Assembly: GCA_042091495.1 (NCBI GenBank)
Contig: JBELHJ010000103.1
Span: 1 to 5,098 of the forward strand
DNA: 5,098 nt
From: JBELHJ01 sp042091495
GTDB lineage: Bacteria; Bacteroidota; Bacteroidia; Flavobacteriales; Flavobacteriaceae
Direction of reading: 5' to 3'
Below the pieces are notes generated by a model that did not search any database, had not been told where the DNA came from, and saw nothing but the letters and a program-made list of their open reading frames with translations. Both the position numbers and the translations under genes were made by a program. Of this stretch, positions 1-5,098 are shown one piece after another. The stretch's first letter is position 1. Each line of letters opens with the position of its first letter.

Positions 1-123
1 TCTTCTCAATATGAAATACTTGAAATTTCTGAAACCAGATTACATGTGAGAAGTTATATGCCAGTTGATCCAATTTTAGCTTGGTATTTAATTTTTACCA
101 CTGATAAGCCCTTTAAAGAATAA
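1..123 (+). CDS. C-terminal end of an unidentified secreted/surface protein (5' end outside window)
   Basis: Frame 1 is open from the window edge to a TAA at 121-123 and gives 40 residues ending in AWYLIFTTDKPFKE. The fragment is rich in aromatic and beta-branched residues, with short strand-like stretches (YEILEIS, RLHVRSY, LAWYLIF). This resembles the closing strands of a small beta-sandwich or lipocalin-like barrel. Similar tails with an 'ILEIS..L.VR.....AWY' flavour occur, as I recall, in PKD-domain lipoproteins and other surface proteins next to SusC/SusD in flavobacterial glucan loci, and this position just upstream of GH3 and GH16 fits such a protein. Only six bases separate its stop from the GH3 start, so the two genes are probably co-transcribed. 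That this is a real gene end is fairly secure from frame, spacing and composition. The identity is a guess, because no diagnostic motif lies in 40 residues. A SusE/F-like glycan-binding protein or the end of another glycosidase are alternatives. Confidence 0.7.
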   Translation, partial: SSQYEILEISETRLHVRSYMPVDPILAWYLIFTTDKPFKE

Positions 124-129
124 CTTTTA

Positions 130-177
130 GTGCGATTTATCTTATACATAACAATTTGGTTCCTCTGTCTTTCATGT
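130..177 (+). other. Lipoprotein signal peptide of the GH3 enzyme
   Basis: Residues 1-16 comprise a short start (MRF), a hydrophobic core (ILYITIWFLC) and a lipobox-like LSC ending at Cys16. The next residues, KKTKVSVSS, form a polar tether before the catalytic domain. The Bacteroidota lipobox is relaxed, so Cys at -3 is tolerable but not ideal. The protein is therefore expected to be membrane-anchored, either facing the periplasm or at the cell surface. No strong acidic export signal follows the cysteine, which slightly favours the periplasm. This is inference from the sequence. Confidence 0.75.
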
Positions 178-2232
178 AAAAAGACTAAGGTGTCTGTATC
201 ATCAACTATGGACTATAAGGTTGATAGTTTAATATCACTTATGACCCTTGATGAAAAGATAGGTCAGATGAATCAATACAATGGTTTTTGGGATATTACA
301 GGGCCGAAACAAGATAAATTATCACAAGAAAAAATAACACATTTAAGACAAGGATTAGTAGGATCTATGCTTAATGTTACGGGAGTTGATGAAGTCACTT
401 ATGTACAAAAAATAGCGGTTGAAGAATCGCGTTTGGGGATTCCACTAATTATTGGTTTTGATGTCATTCACGGCTTTAAAACTATTAGTCCTATACCTTT
501 AGCAGAATCTGCAAGTTGGGATTTAAAAGCCATTAAACAGTCTGCTGCAATGGCAGCAGAAGAGGCTGCGGCTCATGGAATTAATTGGACGTTTGCACCA
601 ATGGTTGATATTTACAGAGACGCAAGGTGGGGTAGAGTCATGGAAGGTGCAGGAGAGGATCCTTATTTGGGTAGTAAAATTGCAACGGCACGGGTTGAAG
701 GATTTCAAGGCGAGGACCTTTCAAACCATAGAACCATAGCCGCATGCGCCAAGCATTTTGCAGCTTATGGATTTGCAGAGGCTGGTAAAGAGTATAACAC
801 TGTTGATATAGGAACGTCAACGTTACACAATATTGTATTTCCACCTTTTAAGGCAGCTAAAGATGCAGGTGTTAAAACCTTTATGAACAGTTTCAATGAA
901 ATTAATGGTATACCTGCAACCGCAAGTCATTTTTTACAACGCGATATTCTAAAATCAGAGTGGGGTTTTGATGGATTTATTGTTTCCGATTGGGATTCTA
1001 TTGGGGAACTCCACGAACATGGAGTAGCAGAAACAGATACTGAAGCTGCATTACTTGCATTAAATGCCGGGTCCGATATGGATATGGAATCGGGCTGTTA
1101 TGTCAATGAGCTTAAAAAGCTTGTTGAAAATGGAGNNNNNNNNNNNNNNNNNNNNNNNNNNNNNNNNNNNNNNNNNNNNNNNNNNNNNNNNNNNNNNNNN
1201 NNNNNNNNNNNNNNNNNNNNNNNNNNNNNNNNNNNAGATAAAGATAGTCCACTTGGAGGTTGGCGCGGTAAAGCAGATTACAATTCAGCGGTCTCTGTTT
1301 ATGAAGGGTTAAAAAAATATACAGGCAATACACTCTCCTACGAAAAAGGGGTGGACGTTTTCCCTGAAGTTGCTTCTTTTGTCAAAGAAGTTAAGGTAAA
1401 TCCCAAAGACCCATCAGGAATAAAAAAAGCAGTAGATTTTGCCAATAATAAAGACATTGTAATTATGGTTCTTGGAGAACACGGATTTCAATCTGGTGAA
1501 GGAAGAAGTAGAACTAAACTTGATTTTCCAGGTGACCAGCAAGCCATGTTAGAAGCCGTTTATAAAGTGAACAAAAATATTGTATTGGTAGTAAATAGTG
1601 GAAGACCATTAGTATTAACTTGGGCCGACCAAAACTTACCAGCTGTAATTCAAGCCTGGCAATTAGGTACCCAAAGCGGGAATGCAATTGCATCAGTTTT
1701 ATACGGTGATTATAACCCTAGCGGCAAATTACCCATGTCTTTCCCAAGAGCAGTGGGTCAATTACCGTTGTATTACAATTACAAACCAACGGGTCGTGGC
1801 GTTATGGAAGAAGCGGTGTTTTGGTCGCATTATATCGATGAAGATAATTCACCTTTGTATCCTTTTGGTTATGGTTTAAGCTATACTAATTTCAATTATC
1901 AAGATTTAGATATTGTAAACAATTACAAAGAAGACGGTGAGGTTATTATTAAGCTTTCAGTCACAAACTCAGGTAAGCTTGAAGGTAAAGAGGTGGTGCA
2001 ACTTTATTTACACGATAAATATGCGTCAATCACTCAACCTTTAAGAAAACTTAAAGGATTTGAGTTAGTTCAACTTAGTCCTGGAGAGACTAAGCATATT
2101 GAATTTGTTTTAACAGATCATGAGCTTGGTTTTTATGATAATTCTGGTTCATTTTTGGTTGAAGACGGTGAGTTTGATGTCCATTTAGGGGGCGATTCAA
2201 AACAAACTATAAAAAAGGCATTTAGAATATGA
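130..2232 (+). CDS. bglX: GH3 beta-glucosidase, BglX type, predicted lipoprotein (interrupted by assembly gap)
   Basis: This is an exo-acting beta-glucosidase of glycoside hydrolase family 3, expected to release glucose from the non-reducing ends of beta-glucan oligosaccharides. It starts with GTG at 130. An in-frame TAA at 121 and no other start codon in between make this the first possible start, and it gives a lipoprotein signal ending LCLSC (Cys16), followed by KK. The N-terminal barrel domain (about 26-330) shows GFDVIHG (109-115), RWGRVMEGAGEDP (166-178), KHF (208-210) and GFIVSDWD with the expected nucleophile Asp287. The C-terminal sandwich domain has GEHGFQSGEGRSR, with Glu457 the likely acid/base. 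GKLPMSFPR (532-540) and PFGYGLSYT (578-586) follow, then a fibronectin-III-like domain (about 610-695). Residue numbers after 335 assume the 100-N gap at its printed length. Homologs are about 750-765 aa, so the 700 aa here is short because of that gap. The gene overlaps the following GH16 gene by 4 nt. The family call is very secure. Glucan specificity is inferred from the neighbours. Confidence 0.97.
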   Translation: MRFILYITIWFLCLSCKKTKVSVSSTMDYKVDSLISLMTLDEKIGQMNQYNGFWDITGPKQDKLSQEKITHLRQGLVGSMLNVTGVDEVTYVQKIAVEESRLGIPLIIGFDVIHGFKTISPIPLAESASWDLKAIKQSAAMAAEEAAAHGINWTFAPMVDIYRDARWGRVMEGAGEDPYLGSKIATARVEGFQGEDLSNHRTIAACAKHFAAYGFAEAGKEYNTVDIGTSTLHNIVFPPFKAAKDAGVKTFMNSFNEINGIPATASHFLQRDILKSEWGFDGFIVSDWDSIGELHEHGVAETDTEAALLALNAGSDMDMESGCYVNELKKLVENGXXXXXXXXXXXXXXXXXXXXXXXXXXXXXXXXXXDKDSPLGGWRGKADYNSAVSVYEGLKKYTGNTLSYEKGVDVFPEVASFVKEVKVNPKDPSGIKKAVDFANNKDIVIMVLGEHGFQSGEGRSRTKLDFPGDQQAMLEAVYKVNKNIVLVVNSGRPLVLTWADQNLPAVIQAWQLGTQSGNAIASVLYGDYNPSGKLPMSFPRAVGQLPLYYNYKPTGRGVMEEAVFWSHYIDEDNSPLYPFGYGLSYTNFNYQDLDIVNNYKEDGEVIIKLSVTNSGKLEGKEVVQLYLHDKYASITQPLRKLKGFELVQLSPGETKHIEFVLTDHELGFYDNSGSFLVEDGEFDVHLGGDSKQTIKKAFRI
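1136..1235. other. Assembly gap of exactly 100 N inside the GH3 gene
   Basis: One hundred consecutive N separate ...KKLVENG from DKDSPLGGW.... Exactly 100 N is the usual placeholder for a scaffold gap of unknown size. In BglX-type enzymes about 84 residues lie between the corresponding points. They cover the last barrel helices, the interdomain linker and the first strand of the second domain, ending in a GPLA motif. The printed gap supplies only 34 codons. The true missing stretch is therefore probably near 250 bp, and the reading frame continues across the placeholder by chance. Neither catalytic residue falls in the gap. Confidence 0.95.
2229..2232 (+). other. ATGA stop/start overlap coupling GH3 and GH16 genes
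   Basis: The GH16 ATG (2229-2231) shares bases with the GH3 TGA (2230-2232). No Shine-Dalgarno-like stretch precedes it; the upstream bases are A-rich. This arrangement usually means translational coupling, keeping the endo- and exo-acting enzymes at linked levels. The hydrophobic signal peptide begins directly at this ATG, which supports the start. Confidence 0.85.
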
Positions 2233-2996
2233 GAAGTTTAATAGGTGTCATAGTGGTAGTTGCTGTTGTATCTGTGGTCAGTTTTTCGCTGCCTCCAAAA
2301 ATGCATTTTAGTGATCAATTTGACGGTGCTACATTAGACAGTTCATCATGGAATTATAATTATGGCGATGGTTGCCCAGATTTATGTGGTTGGGGAAACC
2401 AAGAGCAACAAATATATACAGACCATAATGTGTCTGTTTCAGACGGTCAATTAAGAATTTTAGCAACTCGTAAAGACGGAGTCTATTATTCGGGTAAAAT
2501 TACAACAAAGGATAAAGTTGAGTTTCAGTACGGTACTGTCGAGGTTCGTGCAAAACTTCCTGTTGGCAGAGGTGTTTGGCCAGCCATATGGATGTTAGGG
2601 CACGATATTGAAGACAAAAAATGGCCGGCTTGTGGTGAAATAGATATTATGGAATATGCGGGTAAAAACCAAGGCACAATTCATACATCTATTCACACCA
2701 GTTCCAGTTATGGAATTACGGTGAACACTAAAGTCAGTAAACTTGAAGGCATTGAGGAAGGCTTTCATACTTACAAAACCCAATGGAGTCCTAATTCTAT
2801 TAAGTTTTCAATAGATAATGAATTGGTTTATACGTTTTCTCCAAAAACAAAAAACGAGAATAATTGGCCTTTTAACAAGCCATTTTATCTAATACTTAAC
2901 CTTGCCATAGGAGGTCATTTTGGTGGACATGATATTGACGATTCAATATTTCCAGCAGAATTCCTTGTAGACTATGTTAAGGTCTATAAAAACTAA
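2229..2996 (+). CDS. GH16 endo-beta-1,3-glucanase (laminarinase type), single catalytic domain
   Basis: This is a secreted endo-glucanase of glycoside hydrolase family 16, of the bacterial laminarinase group, expected to cleave internal beta-1,3 bonds of laminarin-like glucans with retention of configuration. The 255 residues consist of a valine-rich hydrophobic signal (about 1-20, possible cleavage after SFS) and one beta-jelly-roll domain. Diagnostic features are WGNQEQQIYT (55-64), WPAIWMLG (117-124) and GEIDIMEY with nucleophile Glu137, Asp139 and acid/base Glu142. The spacing ExDxxE is that of the laminarinase branch rather than the lichenase ExDxE type. NLAIGG (224-229) and a final VDYVKVYK strand complete the fold. 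A CxxxC pair sits at 49 and 53. There is no binding module, no C-terminal sorting domain and no lipobox cysteine. The ATG overlaps the GH3 stop in ATGA, so translational coupling is likely. Family and catalytic residues are secure. Exact substrate (laminarin or mixed-linkage glucan) is inferred. Confidence 0.96.
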   Translation: MRSLIGVIVVVAVVSVVSFSLPPKMHFSDQFDGATLDSSSWNYNYGDGCPDLCGWGNQEQQIYTDHNVSVSDGQLRILATRKDGVYYSGKITTKDKVEFQYGTVEVRAKLPVGRGVWPAIWMLGHDIEDKKWPACGEIDIMEYAGKNQGTIHTSIHTSSSYGITVNTKVSKLEGIEEGFHTYKTQWSPNSIKFSIDNELVYTFSPKTKNENNWPFNKPFYLILNLAIGGHFGGHDIDDSIFPAEFLVDYVKVYKN

Positions 2997-3016
2997 TTAA
3001 TTTAAAAATGTTTATT

Positions 3017-3073
3017 ATGAAAAAACAAATTACATTTTTGGTAGCTATTTTGGCTACAACTTTTATGGTAGCG
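3017..3073 (+). other. Signal peptide (Sec type) of the multimodular protein
   Basis: Residues 1-19 have a basic start (MKKQ), a hydrophobic core (ITFLVAILATTFMV) and end with Ala before Gln20, the common ...AQ pattern of flavobacterial secreted proteins. There is no cysteine, so the protein is not a lipoprotein. Export through the Sec pathway is expected. Surface release or anchoring by type IX secretion would need a C-terminal domain that is not in view. Confidence 0.85.
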
Positions 3074-5098
3074 CAGGTGCCTACTATTGATTTTGAAGGC
3101 GATGGCGTATACATCGATGGGGGTCTTATCAACGACGATTGTGAATCTCCAAGAGCAGCTATTGTTGATGATCCTGAGGGAACAAATGGTAAGGTAGCTC
3201 AGCTACAAACACCAGCTGAAGCTTATCATTCTTACAGTTTGAAAATTAGTCATGCTATTGATTTTTCTGATGCGACTAAAAGAGTCTTAAGTGTAGATTT
3301 TTATCAATCAGAAGACGATGCCGCTGCGAGAACAATCCTGTTAAAAGTTGGCGGAAACGCAGCAGCAGAATTTCCTGATAACACTACTGATCTTACTGGG
3401 GATGATCCCACAGTTGATAACTGGGCAGCATATGAGGTAGCGGCTTCGACAGCAGCAACATCTGGATGGCAAACTTTAACTTTTGACTTCAGCGATGCAG
3501 GGCCAAGTTTCCCAAATAATTCTGCTGCTAGAGAAAATATATCAGGCTCATACACAACGTTAGATATTTTTATTGATTTTGATGCAGCTATTCTTAGTAC
3601 AACTGCTATAGATAATATAGGTGGTGGTACTCAAGGAGCTGAAATAGTTGAGAGTGGTGATCCAATGCCAACTGTGCTAGCTCCAACACCAGATTTAGCA
3701 CCTGAAAAAGTAAAATCAATATTTTCTAACACGTATAGTTCAATAATTAATACTGTAAACCACGGTTGGGATGGTGCTACTGTTCCAGATGCTATAGAAA
3801 TTGAGCCATGTGAGTTTGTTCACAAAAGCGAAAATATAAGATATACTCCTTATTCTGACGCAGATTACGCTACTTATGATGTTTCTGATATGACACACAT
3901 TAGAGTAGATTATTGGACAGAAACTGGTTTTGAAGGTGTTTTAAAATTAGAAGCTGCTGGCGGTAAAGCTTATTCTGCTCCTGTGTCGTATGTAGGAGAT
4001 AGTCAATGGCACACTGTGGAAATTGCTTTAACCGATTATACAGATGCAAATTCAGAAATAGATATGGGAGCTATGGCTCACATCATTATTGAAAATGTTG
4101 AGTTTGGAACAGTTTCCTCTACCCTTTTTATAGATAATATTTATTATGCGAATCTTTCTAGCACTACCACAACTGAGGTTTCTTATATGGTAGATACTAA
4201 TATGACAGATTTTGACATGGCAGGTGGTGCTTTATTTATATCTGCAGATACATCAGGTGATTCAAGTTATGATGAAATAGTTGATTTGACAGACGAAGAT
4301 GAAGATGGTGTTTATGAAGGAACTCATACTGTAGATTTTACAGCAGCACCTAACTTTGATTTTTGGGTGACTTATGAAGATGCTAACGGAACTGCATACG
4401 ATTCACAAAGAAGTGCTAGTTGTGATGCAGGTCTTTCTGCAGACGAATCATTTAATGCAGTCATTGACGGTAAACCCACGTATTCTTCTTCAATACAATT
4501 ATTAGATGTTGATTTTACAGCAGGCGGCGCATTTGCTTGTTACAGTGTAGATAGTTATGTATCTACACCACAAATGGCTTCAGATTCTCCAAGTGATATA
4601 GCTGGAGATGTGATGTCACTTTACAGTGATTATTATGCGCCTGAAGTAGCGAGAGGTGCAGTAAACAACATGGAAGTAATTACATGGGATGCCTCTTGGG
4701 GTCCTTCAGATACTGGTGAAGTTGATATGGGCGGAAATATGGTGAGATATTATACTTCGTCTTATACAGGAATTGATGTTCAGCCAGTAGATTTAACTAG
4801 CTATGATATGATGCATATTGATTTATGGTCACAAAATGGAGGGGAATTTAATGTAAAACTTGTAGATTTTGCAGGTGACGGTTATGCTGGAGCCAACCCA
4901 GACACTGCAGGTGAAATTGTATTTACTCACGATGTGAGTTCATGGAAATCTGTAGATATTGCTTTGGCTGATTTTATGGATGCAACAAAAGTTTTAGATC
5001 CTGCTGTTGTCTTGGGCGCTATGAGCGATATTAATCAAATTGTAGTTGTAAGCAGTGGAACTACATATTTAGATAATTTCTATTTCTATCAAAGTGAT
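3017..5098 (+). CDS. Large secreted multimodular protein, carbohydrate-binding-like modules (3' end outside window)
   Basis: An open frame runs from ATG 3017 to the window edge without a stop, giving 694 residues. The start yields a classic signal peptide (MKKQITFLVAIL..., cleavage after Ala19, mature Gln20). An ATG at 3008 in the same frame would only add MFI. The visible order is: beta-sandwich module A (22-204), a Pro-rich link (214-230), module B1 (222-379), a Ser/Thr linker (381-386), an E-set-like module C (386-513) and module B2 (517-694). The B modules are clear homologs of each other and end in IDNIYY and LDNFYF strands. These types recall modules attached to flavobacterial glucanases and surface binding proteins. 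No glycosidase active-site motif is visible. The protein is strongly acidic, as in marine secreted proteins. It begins 20 nt after the GH16 stop, probably in the same operon. A binding protein for beta-glucan, or a large glucanase whose catalytic domain and type IX sorting domain lie beyond the edge, are both possible. Confidence 0.9.
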   Translation, partial: MKKQITFLVAILATTFMVAQVPTIDFEGDGVYIDGGLINDDCESPRAAIVDDPEGTNGKVAQLQTPAEAYHSYSLKISHAIDFSDATKRVLSVDFYQSEDDAAARTILLKVGGNAAAEFPDNTTDLTGDDPTVDNWAAYEVAASTAATSGWQTLTFDFSDAGPSFPNNSAARENISGSYTTLDIFIDFDAAILSTTAIDNIGGGTQGAEIVESGDPMPTVLAPTPDLAPEKVKSIFSNTYSSIINTVNHGWDGATVPDAIEIEPCEFVHKSENIRYTPYSDADYATYDVSDMTHIRVDYWTETGFEGVLKLEAAGGKAYSAPVSYVGDSQWHTVEIALTDYTDANSEIDMGAMAHIIIENVEFGTVSSTLFIDNIYYANLSSTTTTEVSYMVDTNMTDFDMAGGALFISADTSGDSSYDEIVDLTDEDEDGVYEGTHTVDFTAAPNFDFWVTYEDANGTAYDSQRSASCDAGLSADESFNAVIDGKPTYSSSIQLLDVDFTAGGAFACYSVDSYVSTPQMASDSPSDIAGDVMSLYSDYYAPEVARGAVNNMEVITWDASWGPSDTGEVDMGGNMVRYYTSSYTGIDVQPVDLTSYDMMHIDLWSQNGGEFNVKLVDFAGDGYAGANPDTAGEIVFTHDVSSWKSVDIALADFMDATKVLDPAVVLGAMSDINQIVVVSSGTTYLDNFYFYQSD
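3080..3628 (+). other. Module A: N-terminal beta-sandwich, carbohydrate-binding-like
   Basis: Residues 22-204 begin with TIDFEGDG and end with a TTAIDNIGGG strand. Near the end is YEVAASTAATSGWQTLTFDF (Trp151), then a stretch around LDIFIDFD. The pattern 'start-of-fold DFEG, W-x-x-L-T-F-D-F, I-D-N-I at the last strand' is typical of jelly-roll modules found on secreted Bacteroidota carbohydrate-active proteins. One cysteine is present (Cys42). The module differs from the repeated B modules but has the same closing-strand logic. Ligand binding is inferred by analogy only. Confidence 0.65.
3680..4153 (+). repeat. Module B1, first copy of an internally duplicated beta-sandwich
   Basis: Residues 222-379 start with APTPDLAPEKVKSIFSNTY, a 'P-x-x-x-x-x-x-V-x-S-x-F-S-x-x-Y' opening. 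They continue with MTHIRVDYW (292-300), WHTVEIALTDY (331-341) and LFIDNIYY (370-377). The same landmarks recur in order in B2. The module is about 158 residues, with a single cysteine (265). At protein level this is a diverged duplication; no obvious DNA identity remains. Confidence 0.8.
4172..4555 (+). other. Module C: E-set / starch-binding-like module between the two B modules
   Basis: Residues 386-513 open with TEVSYMVDTNMTD and carry LTDEDEDGVYEGTHTVDF, followed by FDFWVTYEDANG and a Cys469...Cys508 pair that may be bonded. The 'VxxxVDM...LTDxDGDGVYEGT' pattern is known from small immunoglobulin-like modules of Bacteroidota secreted proteins, related in look to CBM20/E-set domains. The acidic loop D426-E-D-E-D430-G fits a DxDxDG calcium-loop spacing, though that may be coincidence. 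The assignment rests on pattern recall. Confidence 0.6.
4565..5098 (+). repeat. Module B2, second copy of the duplicated beta-sandwich
   Basis: Residues 517-694 repeat the B1 plan. They open with TPQMASDSPSDIAGDVMSLY, then MMHIDLW (598-604), FNVKLVDFAGDG, WKSVDIALADF (643-653) and YLDNFYF (684-690). B2 is about 20 residues longer than B1, mainly before the MMHIDLW strand and around GDGYAGANPDT, where B1 has a shorter loop. The module appears complete at the window edge, as its last strand matches the end of B1. B2 is closer than B1 to the pattern I recall from glucanase-linked modules (FKIKLVDFGADG-like). Confidence 0.8.

Noticed and set aside
523..844. Two overlapping reverse-strand open frames of 61 and 68 codons opposite the GH3 gene
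   Set aside because: They lie wholly antisense to conserved GH3 motifs (RWGR..GEDP, KHF), have no recognisable protein features and overlap one another. They are by-products of the coding strand.
1064..1333. Short open frames on both strands running through the N gap
   Set aside because: They stay open only because N codons cannot be stops, and the true GH3 frame explains both flanks.
1682..1879. A 65-codon + strand frame inside the GH3 gene
   Set aside because: It is out of frame with well-conserved GH3 residues on both sides (GKLPMSFPR, PFGYGLSYT), and no frameshift is needed to explain the enzyme.
2595..2783. A 62-codon reverse-strand frame opposite the GH16 active site
   Set aside because: It is antisense to the catalytic GEIDIMEY region and has no start context or known features.
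2997..3016. Possible promoter or terminator between the GH16 and multimodular genes
   Set aside because: The 20 nt are A/T-rich with no hairpin followed by a T run and no Bacteroidota TAnnTTTG-type -7 element. Read-through in one operon is simpler.
3008..3019. Alternative ATG at 3008 for the multimodular protein
   Set aside because: It would add only MFI before MKKQ; the MKK start at 3017 gives a textbook signal peptide. It cannot be fully excluded from sequence.
3304..3555. An 83-codon reverse-strand open frame opposite module A
   Set aside because: Its Ala/Ser-rich translation mirrors the Ala-, Asp- and Thr-rich coding strand, which carries a longer frame with a signal peptide and module pattern.
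4700..5098. Type IX secretion C-terminal sorting domain near the window end
   Set aside because: The last visible residues are the closing strands of module B2, matching the end of B1. No sorting-domain pattern (PNP..., terminal KV/KxK strand) is present, and the frame stays open.

Overview
The window looks like part of a polysaccharide utilisation locus (PUL) of a marine-type member of the Bacteroidota, most likely Flavobacteriia. The DNA is AT-rich and the genes are packed on the + strand. None has a recognisable Shine-Dalgarno sequence, as is usual in this phylum. Signal peptides are of the MKK...AQ and lipoprotein types, and the large secreted protein is very acidic. The species cannot be named from the sequence.

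Layout, all on the + strand: (1) the last 40 codons of an unidentified gene, positions 1-123; (2) a GH3 beta-glucosidase of the BglX type, predicted to be a lipoprotein, at 130-2232, interrupted by a run of exactly 100 N; (3) a compact GH16 endo-beta-1,3-glucanase (laminarinase type) at 2229-2996, overlapping the GH3 stop by 4 nt; (4) the first 694 codons of a large secreted multimodular protein from 3017 to the window end, with no catalytic domain in the visible part. No gap between genes exceeds about 20 nt, and I see no terminator or promoter between them, so this is probably one operon. There are no RNA genes, mobile elements, CRISPR arrays or origins.

Proposed joint role (inference): the GH16 enzyme cuts a beta-1,3-glucan such as laminarin into oligosaccharides. 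The GH3 lipoprotein then releases glucose from their non-reducing ends. The multimodular protein, built from beta-sandwich modules that resemble carbohydrate-binding modules, holds the glucan or carries a further enzyme beyond the window edge. The SusC/SusD transport pair expected in such loci is not in the window and would probably lie upstream.

The enzymes are familiar types. The least-described element is the multimodular protein: a unique N-terminal sandwich, then one module type present twice and flanking an E-set-like module. The main technical caution is the 100-N gap. Comparison with full-length BglX-type enzymes suggests that about 250 bp are really missing, so the 700-residue GH3 translation is about 50 residues too short.
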